Source: Prevotella sp.
GTDB lineage: Bacteria; Bacteroidota; Bacteroidia; Bacteroidales; Dysgonomonadaceae
Direction: 5' to 3'
Length of the DNA stretch: 12,054 nt
NCBI GenBank assembly: GCA_031263965.1
Contig: JAISES010000236.1
Coordinates: 1-12,054, forward strand
Each line of letters starts with the position of its first letter. The stretch's first letter is position 1. Under the pieces are notes generated by a model. It saw only the letters and a program-made list of their open reading frames with translations. It searched no databases and had not been told where the DNA came from. The translations under genes were made by a program, and so were the position numbers. Positions 1-7,187 of the stretch are shown piece by piece.

Positions 1-117
1 AGCGTATTTTTCCCTTTTTACTTTTGGTTTAGCCCGCTAAACCTGCAAGCAAAAAGAAAAAAAATCCATCTGAAAATACCTATAAAAAAAATCTGCTATA
101 AAATTCAAACAGTTTCT
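1..117 (+). repeat. Partial copy of a dispersed intergenic repeat (right-hand part)
   Basis: This stretch matches three separate pieces of the region 9921-10426. Positions 1-48 match 9921-9968, positions 36-77 match about 10196-10237, and positions 80-117 match about 10389-10426. It ends in TAAAATTCAAACAGTTTCT (99-117), nearly identical to 10408-10426 and to the reverse complement of 9841-9859. The copy is cut by the window edge, so its left end is not visible. It lies just upstream of the dut promoter-like site. It has no reading frame of note. The repeat relationship is read directly from the sequence; the identity of the element is unknown. Confidence 0.7.
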
Positions 118-130
118 TAAATTTTATCAA

Positions 131-166
131 TTTGCAAAGCAGATTACAAAGATTTAAGTAATTTCG
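131..166 (+). promoter_or_regulatory. Bacteroidota-type promoter for the dut operon
   Basis: A TTTG at 131-134 (-33 element) is followed 24 nt later by TAATTTCG at 159-166, which matches the Bacteroidota -7 consensus TAnnTTTG at all but one position. The dut ATG begins 24 nt downstream, giving a short leader. No other promoter-like site is evident between here and the end of the gene run at 6355, so it may drive the whole operon. The site was picked by eye and is moderately convincing. Confidence 0.4.
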
Positions 167-190
167 CAAACAATAACTACAGATTGAACA

Positions 191-625
191 ATGAAAGTAA
201 AAATCATAAATAAATCTCATCATCCACTTCCCAAGTATGCAACACCATTTTCGGCGGGGGTAGACCTTCGGGCAAACATCGACAAGCCGGTAACGCTTGC
301 ACCTTTGGAGCGTACATTAGTGCCTACAGGGTTGTATCTTGAACTTCCCCAGGGATACGAGGCTCAGATACGTCCGAGAAGCGGCCTTGCCCTGAAGCAT
401 GGCTTGACGGTGCTAAATTCACCCGGGACAATAGACGCCGATTACAGAGGTGAAATACGGGTGATCCTGGTCAACTTATCAAATGAAAACTTTGTCATAA
501 ATGATGGCGAGCGTATTTGCCAGATGGTTATAGCAGAACATGCCCAAGTGAAATGGGAAGAAGTAGATTCTATCAATGACACAGAACGTGGAGCCGGAGG
601 GTTTGGGCACACCGGAAAGCAGTAA
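191..625 (+). CDS. dut: Deoxyuridine 5'-triphosphate nucleotidohydrolase (dUTPase)
   Basis: Hydrolyses dUTP to dUMP and pyrophosphate in the cytoplasm, keeping uracil out of DNA and supplying dUMP for dTMP synthesis. The protein is 144 aa, normal for the homotrimeric dUTPase family. All five family motifs are present in order: SAGVDLRA (21-28), RPRSGLA (61-67), [11 protein letters not shown] (79-89) with the expected catalytic Asp82 and uracil-stacking Tyr85, ERICQMV (107-113), and the Gly-rich [10 protein letters not shown] tail (133-142). The tail has His where many relatives have Ser in GFGSTG. The ATG at 191 gives the expected N-terminus. It is the first gene of the plus-strand run, and the TPR gene starts 13 nt after its stop. 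Confidence 0.97.
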   Translation: MKVKIINKSHHPLPKYATPFSAGVDLRANIDKPVTLAPLERTLVPTGLYLELPQGYEAQIRPRSGLALKHGLTVLNSPGTIDADYRGEIRVILVNLSNENFVINDGERICQMVIAEHAQVKWEEVDSINDTERGAGGFGHTGKQ

Positions 626-638
626 TTACAACAGGTAT

Positions 639-2414
639 ATGCACAAAAAGATATATATTCTTTGTCTTGTTTCCCTGATCCTTATTTCAGGGAGTTCCCG
701 CATCTATGCACAAAAAAGTAAACAGGCGGAGAGCAATAAGGAACTTAATTTTCCTGTGAAAAGGCTTCCGGTAGAAGAGAGACGGAAGTTCGACTATTAT
801 TTTTACGAAGCGATGAAGGCTAAGTCGGTGAATAAATACGATGCAGCTTTCGATTTATTGAAATATTGCCAGGCTATCGACTCAACCAACGCGAATGTTT
901 ATTTCGAATTAGGTAATTACTACAGCCTGTTGGATAATAAAAATAAAGCATTGGATTTCTTCCGGAAAGCTACGGCATACGACAGCGACAATTTTTATTA
1001 TAATATGGCTTATGCCAGTCTCTGTCTCGAGTTTAAGCAATACGGCGATGCCATAGAAGAGTTTGAAAAACTCACGCGGAAAAATCCTGAAAACACAGAG
1101 CTTTATCTTTATCTGGCTGAGGCTTACAGGCAGAATGGCGATCTTGCCGGCGCCGTTTCTATTCTCGATAGGCTGGAACAAATAACAGGACTTAACGAAA
1201 AAGTAAGCCTTCAAAAGTTTCAGCTTTATACAATGATGAAACAGGAGAAAAAAGCATATGGCGAGATACAGAAGTTTATAGATAAATATCCGGCAGAAAT
1301 CAAATATCATGTGTTATTAGGCGATTTATATCTGCAAGCGGGGGAAAAAGACGAAGCTTTCTCTGTATATAGTAAAGCAAAAGCTATTGATCCGGAAGAT
1401 CCGTATCTCATTTCTTCTATGGCCGAATATTATGAGCAAACAAATAACAAAGAGGCCGCGGAATCTGAACTAAATGCAGCGCTTGTAAGTCCCAAAATGG
1501 ATATAGATACTAAACTTGCTATTCTGGCTCAATATGTAGGCACATTGCAGACAAATAACCATGGGACTCAAACGGCCAATGCTTTGTTTGATACCCTGAT
1601 GGTACAGCATCCCCAGGAACCCAAGCTTAATCTGATGTATGGTAATTTGCTGATGATGCAAAAGAAGCAGAATGAGGCCCGCTTCCAATTTCAGGTATAT
1701 GCAGATGCAAATCCTACCAATCCTTTTGGCTGGGAACAAATGCTGAGTACAACATTTCCCGATAGTGTCAGTCTCTCGATCAAAATATGCAAGGATGCCA
1801 TTTCTTATATTCCCGACCAGCCTCAGTTCTATTTCTATCTTGGCATATCCGAATATTTAAATAAAGATTATGCAAACGCTTTGGATGCCTTACAAAAAGG
1901 GGTAGTTTATGTAGACGAAAAGAATATAAGCTTACTATCCGATTTCTATGGGCAGATCGGCGATTTGTATTATCACACGGATAAGAAGGATAGCGCCTAT
2001 GTTGCATACGATAAAGCTTTGGCATATAAGCCAAACAATCTTGGCGTGCTGAATAATTACAGCTACTACCTGTCATTGGATCGGAAAAATCTGGACAAGG
2101 CCGAAAAAATGAGCAGCATGACTGTAAAAGCAGAACCTTCCAATCCTACCTATCTGGATACCTATGGCTGGGTTTTATTTGAACAGGGAGCATATACGAT
2201 GGCTAAAATCTACATCGAAAATGCTGTAAAATACAATGAAGATAAAAAAGAAGAGTCAAGCGCCGAAGTGCTCGAACATTACGGGGATGTTTTGTATAAG
2301 ACTAATGAACCTGAAAAGGCGTTAGAGTATTGGATCAAAGCAAAAGAAAAAGGAGATAGCGAATCGGAAACGCTTGATAAAAAAATTGAAACAAAAACCT
2401 ATATTGCCAAATAA
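639..2414 (+). CDS. Exported tetratricopeptide-repeat protein
   Basis: A 591-aa protein built mostly of TPR helices, probably a periplasmic or outer-membrane-associated scaffold; its partner is unknown. An ATG at 576 would extend the frame, but it overlaps the end of dut and puts 21 polar residues before the signal peptide. The ATG at 639 gives a clean N-terminus: basic MHKK, a hydrophobic stretch to about residue 17, and a likely signal peptidase I site after IYA (24). There is no lipobox cysteine. TPR-like units begin near residue 52 and recur almost to the C-terminus; examples include residues 86-119 and 120-153 and a late unit with PTYLDTYGWVLF. The stop codon shares one base with the next start (TAATG), suggesting translational coupling. 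The TPR fold is clear; the function is inferred only from context. Confidence 0.85.
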   Translation: MHKKIYILCLVSLILISGSSRIYAQKSKQAESNKELNFPVKRLPVEERRKFDYYFYEAMKAKSVNKYDAAFDLLKYCQAIDSTNANVYFELGNYYSLLDNKNKALDFFRKATAYDSDNFYYNMAYASLCLEFKQYGDAIEEFEKLTRKNPENTELYLYLAEAYRQNGDLAGAVSILDRLEQITGLNEKVSLQKFQLYTMMKQEKKAYGEIQKFIDKYPAEIKYHVLLGDLYLQAGEKDEAFSVYSKAKAIDPEDPYLISSMAEYYEQTNNKEAAESELNAALVSPKMDIDTKLAILAQYVGTLQTNNHGTQTANALFDTLMVQHPQEPKLNLMYGNLLMMQKKQNEARFQFQVYADANPTNPFGWEQMLSTTFPDSVSLSIKICKDAISYIPDQPQFYFYLGISEYLNKDYANALDALQKGVVYVDEKNISLLSDFYGQIGDLYYHTDKKDSAYVAYDKALAYKPNNLGVLNNYSYYLSLDRKNLDKAEKMSSMTVKAEPSNPTYLDTYGWVLFEQGAYTMAKIYIENAVKYNEDKKEESSAEVLEHYGDVLYKTNEPEKALEYWIKAKEKGDSESETLDKKIETKTYIAK

Positions 2415-3256
2415 TGAAACAATGTAAAAATACAGCTACAATTCTGTTTGTTATATGCTCTTTGCTTTTTATAAGCGGATGTAAATCGAAAAAAACTTTA
2501 TCTACGGGTGGATCGTTGGCTAAAAAAACGCATAAAGAAATTGTGGACGATGCTTTGACATCGGAAATTAACTTCAAGACAATAACTTCAAAAGGGAATA
2601 TTGAGCTTAAATCGGGAAGTTCGTCCAACAAGGTTCCGGCTGTATTTAAGATAATAAAGGATAGTGTGCTGCAAGTTTCCCTTCGTATACCTATTATTGG
2701 AGGAGAGGCTCTCAGGATGGATATGACTCCCGAAAGTATTGTTATTATCAACCGGCTGAAGAAACAGTATTTTTCTGAGAGTTTTAAAGGCTCGGAGTTT
2801 TTGAAACAGCTCGATTTCAACTTTTACAATTTACAAGCTCTGTTTACGAATAAACTTTTCATCCCCGGAAAACAAGAGGTTGAGTATAACGACTATAATA
2901 ATTTTGTTGTAAATCCGGCGAACGAGCTATATATGCTGCAAACAAAGGGAAAAGGCAACCTGTCGTATAACTTTGCAGTAGATGCTTCCGATCATATTGT
3001 TTCTACATTGATTTATAATGAGAAACAAAATCTTTCGTTGCAATGGTCGTATACGGATTTTATTAAGGACAACGACCTTACTTATCCGACAAGCATGCAG
3101 GCGAAAGTAGAAGTGGTAAAAAAGCGTGCCGATATAAATATATCGTATAATAAACTGGAGATAGATAAAGACTTTAGTGTAGATACATCTATTCCTTCGA
3201 AATATACAAAAGTAAGTTTTAAAGATTTATTGGGTTCGTATCTGAATTTGAAATGA
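2414..3256 (+). CDS. DUF4292-family lipoprotein
   Basis: A 280-aa putative lipoprotein. The N-terminus has MKQCK, a hydrophobic core and a lipobox ISGC, placing the lipidated cysteine at residue 23; the following residues are KSKK. The remainder alternates beta-strand-like segments, for example the runs around VPAVFKIIKDSVLQVSLRIP and EALRMDMTPESIVIINR. This pattern fits DUF4292, a Bacteroidota family that I believe has a LolA/LolB-like half-barrel, so a role in lipoprotein or envelope handling is possible but inferred. It is coupled at both ends: one base shared with the TPR gene and a 4-base ATGA overlap with the envC-like gene. Family assignment rests on recalled sequence pattern and neighbourhood. 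Confidence 0.8.
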   Translation: MKQCKNTATILFVICSLLFISGCKSKKTLSTGGSLAKKTHKEIVDDALTSEINFKTITSKGNIELKSGSSSNKVPAVFKIIKDSVLQVSLRIPIIGGEALRMDMTPESIVIINRLKKQYFSESFKGSEFLKQLDFNFYNLQALFTNKLFIPGKQEVEYNDYNNFVVNPANELYMLQTKGKGNLSYNFAVDASDHIVSTLIYNEKQNLSLQWSYTDFIKDNDLTYPTSMQAKVEVVKKRADINISYNKLEIDKDFSVDTSIPSKYTKVSFKDLLGSYLNLK

Positions 3257-4551
3257 GAATACCGGTTTTCCTGTTAGCGCTGATTGTCAGTATCTCATCT
3301 TTTGCTCAAACTGCGAGGATAAAGCAGCTTGAAGAGCAAAGGAAACAAGCTTTGCGTGAGGTATCGAATACAGACCAATTGCTGCGGGATACGAAGAAAA
3401 CTACTTCTAATTTACTGGATCGTGTTAAGTTGATCTCTAATCAAATTTTTTCACGTCAAAAAGTACTCACTCTTCTGGAACAGGAAATAAGTAATATTAA
3501 TGCAGAACAAAGGCAGATAGAAAACGATATTGCAAGACTCGAAAACGACCTGAAAGAGAAGCAGAAGAACTATGCGAAGGCGGTTGATGCCATGCAGCGT
3601 AACAGGAGGAGTGAGAATAAATTATTGTTTGTGCTGTCGGGAAAATCTCTTACAGAATCGTATCGGAGAATGCGTTATCTGAGTGAATATTCGGACTGGA
3701 GAGCCAAACAAGCTGATGAAATAAAAGAGCAGAGCGAAAAACTCAAAGAACGGAAATCGGCTCTTGCTAAGGTGAAAATGGAAAAGACAGCATTATTGGG
3801 CCTGCGTACAACCGAACAAACAAATCTGAAACAAGAGGAGGATAATTATAAACTGGAAGTAAATGAAGCCCAGCAAAAACAGAAGGATCTTCAGAAGATT
3901 CTGTCACAAAAACAACAACAAGCTGAAGCTTTAGACAGGCAGATAGCTAAGTTGATAGCCGAGGAAGTCGCCCGTCAGGAAAGAGAGGCGAAGCGTCGCG
4001 AAGAAGAACGGCTTCGGGCTGAAGCTGCAAAAAAAGCGGCTGCTACTTCTTCTACAGGGGCAAGGACAACTACTACACCAAGATCTACTACATCAAAACC
4101 GACAGTTGCAAAAGCTCCTGTTACCCCTGAAAATGTAACTCTTTCTAATAATTTTGCTTCAAATAAGGGACGGCTCCCATATCCTATTTCCGGAAATTAT
4201 ACTATCACTACCCGATTCGGCTCGCGTCAGCACACCCGGTTTGTAACAACATCGAGTAGCGGGATAGACATCCGTTCTCAGGCCGGAGCCGAAGCTAAAG
4301 CGGTATTCGACGGCGAAGTAACCTATGTAGCAGCTATTCCGGGTTATAATACATGTATCATTGTCCGTCACGGCAATTACTATACCTTCTACGGAAATAT
4401 ACATAGTATCTATGTGAAGCAAGGGGATAAGGTTAAAACCGGACAAACGTTGGGAAAAGTGTATACAGATCCGGATACAGGTTATTCCGAGATACATTTC
4501 CAACTTTGGCAAGGTACGGCAAAGATGAATCCCGAACCATGGTTAAGATAG
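3253..4551 (+). CDS. envC: EnvC-like murein hydrolase activator (coiled coil plus degenerate LytM/M23 domain)
   Basis: A 432-aa exported protein. A signal peptide (about 1-19, cleavage near SSFAQ) is followed by a long charged coiled coil (about 20-255), an Ala/Thr/Ser/Pro-rich linker (about 260-295) and a LytM/M23 domain (about 305-432) that ends in MNPEPWLR, like the tail of EnvC. Active M23 enzymes bind zinc through HxxxD, a middle His and HxH. Here the first His is Ser335 while Asp339 is kept, the middle position is Asn382 in YGNIHS, and HxH is Glu413-Ile-His415. Several zinc ligands are therefore lost, as in E. coli EnvC, which activates division amidases rather than cutting murein itself. 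A role in septal peptidoglycan splitting is inferred from the family. No amidase gene lies in the window. The next gene starts 6 nt downstream. Confidence 0.9.
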   Translation: MRIPVFLLALIVSISSFAQTARIKQLEEQRKQALREVSNTDQLLRDTKKTTSNLLDRVKLISNQIFSRQKVLTLLEQEISNINAEQRQIENDIARLENDLKEKQKNYAKAVDAMQRNRRSENKLLFVLSGKSLTESYRRMRYLSEYSDWRAKQADEIKEQSEKLKERKSALAKVKMEKTALLGLRTTEQTNLKQEEDNYKLEVNEAQQKQKDLQKILSQKQQQAEALDRQIAKLIAEEVARQEREAKRREEERLRAEAAKKAAATSSTGARTTTTPRSTTSKPTVAKAPVTPENVTLSNNFASNKGRLPYPISGNYTITTRFGSRQHTRFVTTSSSGIDIRSQAGAEAKAVFDGEVTYVAAIPGYNTCIIVRHGNYYTFYGNIHSIYVKQGDKVKTGQTLGKVYTDPDTGYSEIHFQLWQGTAKMNPEPWLR

Positions 4552-4557
4552 CACCGG

Positions 4558-5442
4558 ATGAAAAGGGAACAACTCATAGAATTGCCCAGGGTGACAGACC
4601 GTCGAGGAAATCTTTCGTTTATCGAAGCGGAAAAACATATTCCATTCCCGATCGCCCGTGCATACTGGATATATGATATTCCCGGCGGACAGAAACGGGG
4701 TAGCCATGCCCTTAAATCGCAACATGAGGTAATCATAGCCTTGTCCGGAAGCTTCGACGTGTTGCTGGACGACGGCAACGAAAAACGGGTGCATACGCTC
4801 AATCGCTCTTACATGGCTCTGTATGTCCCTAATATGCTATGGAGGAGTTTAGGTAATTTTTCTACAAATGCGCTATGCCTGGTGCTAACTTCCGGATCAT
4901 ATAATGAAGAGGACTATATAAGAAATTATAAGGATTTCAGAAACATACTCAATACGGAAAGTTCCGGTAACTTAAAGATTTTGTCTTCGGGAGGGAGAAT
5001 GGATATTAAACCACAGTTCAATACTGTGCTGGACTGTTCTCTGATCGGGTTTCCTGTTATAAAAAACAGGGCAGGAAGTATAACCCCTGTACATGGCGGG
5101 AAGGCTGTTCCTTTCGATATTAAGCGTGTTTTTTATATCTACGATATTCCTTCAGGTGCGAAACGGGGTATGCATGCCCATAAGCACTGTCATGAGATTT
5201 TAATAGCGGCTAGCGGCAGCTTTGAAGTAGAATTGAATGACGGAATAAATAAAAAGACAATCCTGTTGAACCATCCGGCATATGGGCTGCACATTCCTCC
5301 CGGAGTGTGGGCTGCCGAAAAAGAATATTCATCAGGGGTTGTTTGCCTGGCATTAGCATCCGATGTGTACGATCCGGATGATTATATCAACACTTATGCC
5401 GACTTTAAAAAGTATCGACAAAATGGAGATAAAAATATATAA
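4558..5442 (+). CDS. Tandem FdtA/QdtA-type sugar 3,4-ketoisomerase (two cupin domains)
   Basis: FdtA/QdtA enzymes convert dTDP-4-keto-6-deoxyglucose to its 3-keto isomer, a step towards 3-amino-3,6-dideoxy sugars in surface glycans. Single-domain enzymes are about 130-140 aa; this protein is 294 aa and contains the domain twice, about 5-130 and about 157-288. The repeat is obvious: YWIYDIPGGQKRGSHALK (36-53) against FYIYDIPSGAKRGMHAHK (192-209), and SGSFDVLLDDG against SGSFEVELNDG. The HxH pair implicated in catalysis in FdtA is intact in the second domain (His206, His208), but the first has His50 and Leu52. The first domain may have altered activity or a structural role. It starts 6 nt after the envC-like gene and overlaps the next gene by 20 nt. 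The domain family is clear; the actual sugar is unknown. Confidence 0.88.
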   Translation: MKREQLIELPRVTDRRGNLSFIEAEKHIPFPIARAYWIYDIPGGQKRGSHALKSQHEVIIALSGSFDVLLDDGNEKRVHTLNRSYMALYVPNMLWRSLGNFSTNALCLVLTSGSYNEEDYIRNYKDFRNILNTESSGNLKILSSGGRMDIKPQFNTVLDCSLIGFPVIKNRAGSITPVHGGKAVPFDIKRVFYIYDIPSGAKRGMHAHKHCHEILIAASGSFEVELNDGINKKTILLNHPAYGLHIPPGVWAAEKEYSSGVVCLALASDVYDPDDYINTYADFKKYRQNGDKNI

Positions 5443-6355
5443 ACCGGAATATAAGAAGGCCTGGGATGCTTTTGTAGATTGTTCCAAGAATGGGACTTTT
5501 CTGCATTGCCGGGACTTTATCGAGTATCATGGCGATAGGTTTGAAGACTATTCCCTGATGTTCTATATAGGCGGCGAGCTGCTGGCATTGATGCCCGGTC
5601 ATATTACAGGCAAGGTGTACTATTCTCATCAGGGACTGACATATGGCGGCTTGATTATGTCGCCGGAAACAACGACTTCAGATGTGCTGACTATTTTTGA
5701 ATATCTGACCGTTACTCTGCGTCATCAGGGGATAAAGCAGATTGTATATAAGGCAATCCCGCATATGTATCACAGGCTTCCCTCGGAAGAAGACTTATAT
5801 GCGTTATTTCGCTACAACGCGGTCTTGTCGGTTCGAAATATATCTTCAACTATTTTATTGCCAAATGAGATTAAATATTCTGCTTCCCGGAAGAATGGGC
5901 TGAAGAAAGCCGAAAAGAACAGACTGACAGTTCTGGAGTCCGGCAATTTTTCTTCTTTCTGGAAAATATTAGAAGATAACCTGAGTAGTAAATACGATAA
6001 AACACCGGTGCATTCGTTAGCTGAAATCACTTATATCAAAGAAAAATTTCAGGACAATATCCATCTCTATACAGTTGCTGATCCGGATAATAAAATATCA
6101 GGAGGATGCCTTATCTTTGAAATGGAAAATATAGTACATGCCCAATATACAGCAGCGACCGGCGAGGGTAAGGGTATGGGGGTTATAGATTTGCTTATAG
6201 ATCACATTATTAGGACATATTCCCATAAAACTTATTTTGATTACGGAATATCTACCGAAAACAATGGACTTTATCTCAATGAAAATCTCATCTATCAAAA
6301 AGAGGGCTTTGGGGCAAGAGGAACCGTATACGATATTTACACAATAAATTTGTAA
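5423..6355 (+). CDS. FemAB/GNAT-like acyltransferase, probably surface-glycan related
   Basis: A 310-aa cytoplasmic-type protein without signal peptide or membrane segment. An upstream in-frame ATG at 5363 would add 20 residues deep inside the preceding gene, so the ATG at 5423 (MEIKIYKPEY) is preferred. The pattern resembles the FemAB-like double-GNAT fold (Acetyltransf_6): FLHCRDFIEYHGDRF (26-40), SHQGLTYGGL (68-77), a basic mid-region KNGLKKAEK (157-165), and a C-terminal FDYGISTENNGLYLNENLI (272-290) ahead of GFGARG. Such proteins often lie among O-antigen or capsule genes and may acylate an amino sugar. This fits the FdtA-like protein encoded immediately upstream with a 20-nt overlap. 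A sugar aminotransferase, expected in such a pathway, is missing. The substrate is inferred, not known. Confidence 0.72.
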   Translation: MEIKIYKPEYKKAWDAFVDCSKNGTFLHCRDFIEYHGDRFEDYSLMFYIGGELLALMPGHITGKVYYSHQGLTYGGLIMSPETTTSDVLTIFEYLTVTLRHQGIKQIVYKAIPHMYHRLPSEEDLYALFRYNAVLSVRNISSTILLPNEIKYSASRKNGLKKAEKNRLTVLESGNFSSFWKILEDNLSSKYDKTPVHSLAEITYIKEKFQDNIHLYTVADPDNKISGGCLIFEMENIVHAQYTAATGEGKGMGVIDLLIDHIIRTYSHKTYFDYGISTENNGLYLNENLIYQKEGFGARGTVYDIYTINL

Positions 6356-6432
6356 TTCCAGATCGGCGGACTGTCAAATCCGGATTTTTAGTAATAATAA
6401 ATAAATGACGTGTTTATATGTTCGTTTTCTTT

Positions 6433-6515
6433 CGTCGTTGCGAACCGCTTGCGGTGAAGCAATCCAGTTGCCATGTTCTTTTATGGATTGCTTCGGGTAA
6501 ACCCTCGCAATGACG
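6433..6515. repeat. Palindromic intergenic repeat (CGTCATTGCGA / GAAGCAATCCA type)
   Basis: An imperfect inverted repeat with arms 6433-6466 and 6484-6515 and a 17-nt centre. The inner 11 bp, GAAGCAATCCA and TGGATTGCTTC, pair perfectly; the outer ends CGTCGTTGCGA and TCGCAATGACG differ at one position. As RNA it would form a long stem-loop and could act as a transcript end for the gene run ending at 6355, although no T-tract follows it directly. The same GAAGCAATCC and CGTCATTA words recur at 10500-10617, so it belongs to a dispersed family. Confidence 0.75.
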
Positions 6516-6554
6516 GGAGAATAATATATTGAAGATGACGTTTATAATGTTCTA

Positions 6555-6828
6555 CACTAGTGTCCACTAAAATAATTTAAGTTTTAATTGTGTGTCATTT
6601 TGATAGTTTCTTTCTTCTTTTTGTTTTTTGAACAGGTCAGTTAATGCCGTCTTATCAAAAAGTGAAACAGTCAATATTCTCAACACGTCATAAGTCTCCA
6701 TTTCCAATTGTAAATCATGCTCAATAATAGCTACTAAACAATAAGCGATAGAGTCTATTTTGAAAGGTTATTTATATGTCAGACAAAAAAATATAGCGAT
6801 TGTTAATGGATTTTAGTGGACACTAGTG
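6555..6828. mobile_element. MITE-like, internally deleted IS4-type insertion sequence
   Basis: The two ends are exact 19-bp inverted repeats: CACTAGTGTCCACTAAAAT at 6555-6573 and its reverse complement at 6810-6828. Because CACTAG is also found as a direct repeat at 6555-6560 and 6821-6826, the true terminal repeat may start at TGTCCACT with a short CTAG-containing target duplication; the sequence cannot settle this. The 236 bp between the repeats hold only the C-terminal end of a transposase on the minus strand (6567-6767), whose stop codon lies in the left inverted repeat. The element is therefore a deletion derivative that could move only if a full-length relative supplies transposase. The IS4 assignment comes from the remnant protein and is probable. 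Confidence 0.8.
6567..6767 (-). pseudogene. C-terminal remnant of an IS4-family transposase
   Basis: Minus-strand codons from 6767 down to the TAG at 6567-6569 encode 66 residues with no start codon at the expected place. They include IAYCLVAIIEHDL, TYDVLRILTVSLFDKTAL and a Gln/Lys-rich tail ending LKLKLF. This resembles the C-terminus of Bacteroidota IS4-family transposases (typically YxLVAI, then YEILQILSISLFDKTPL, then NQLKLF). An in-frame stop lies directly upstream and the catalytic DDE region is absent, so the bulk of the gene has been lost between this tail and the other inverted end. It is non-functional. Confidence 0.72.
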
Positions 6829-6841
6829 AAATAAACCCATA

Positions 6842-7137
6842 ATGAACGATATTTCAGACAAGAAATGGAGTGCGATGAGTGATGATGCTATAAGCTGGCA
6901 GATAGGAAAATTTGTCAGACATCATCGTATAGAACAAAATAAGACACAGGATGCATTAGCCAGAGAGGCAGGAATCAGCCGTTCTACACTTATTCAGGTA
7001 TTACGTGTATTAGACTTATTACATGTTATTAATGCATTTACCATTGTAAAACAGCAAAAAAGCCCGTACAACTAGCCCGTGCTGAAAAGAAAAAAAAGGA
7101 GATTGGAAAGACGCTAATACCAATGAATCCTTCTTAG
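6842..7137 (+). pseudogene. Decayed HipB-like XRE/HTH regulator
   Basis: The open part (6842-7075) encodes 77 residues: MNDISDKKWSAMSDDAI, then RHHRIEQNKTQDALAREAGISRSTL, the start of an XRE helix-turn-helix. This matches my recollection of Bacteroidota HipB-type antitoxin proteins. Two lesions are visible. After GISRSTL the protein jumps straight to IQVLRVLDLLHV; relatives carry about 14 residues between, covering the end of the HTH. Then the frame ends early at 7075, while the next frame from about 7063 continues as PVQLARAEKKKK to a TAG at 7135-7137, the usual type of C-terminus. Loss of one base in the C run near 7063-7065 explains it. No HipA toxin gene follows. DNA binding is probably lost. 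The HipB link is inferred. Confidence 0.65.
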
Positions 7138-7187
7138 CAACTGTTTGAATTTATTAAAAAAAAACGAAACATCAGGATTCCTCTTTT

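Noticed and set aside
576..638. Longer start for the TPR protein at 576
   Set aside because: It would overlap dut by 50 nt and place 21 polar residues before an otherwise normal signal peptide; the ATG at 639 is better.
2335..2820. A 161-codon minus-strand open frame across the TPR and DUF4292 genes
   Set aside because: It is antisense to two well-supported coupled genes and has low-complexity hydrophobic content expected from reverse reading; it is not a gene.
5363..5422. Longer start for the acyltransferase at 5363
   Set aside because: The extra residues are encoded inside the conserved C-terminus of the FdtA-like gene in another frame; the ATG at 5423 gives the family-like N-terminus.
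6356..6420. Terminator directly after the acyltransferase gene
   Set aside because: The segment ending TCCGGATTTTT has a short T run, but I could not build a convincing stem of useful length.
7156..7187. Rho-independent terminator for the ybhN-like gene
   Set aside because: There is a run of nine T on the minus strand, but only very weak pairing before it, so I do not call a terminator.
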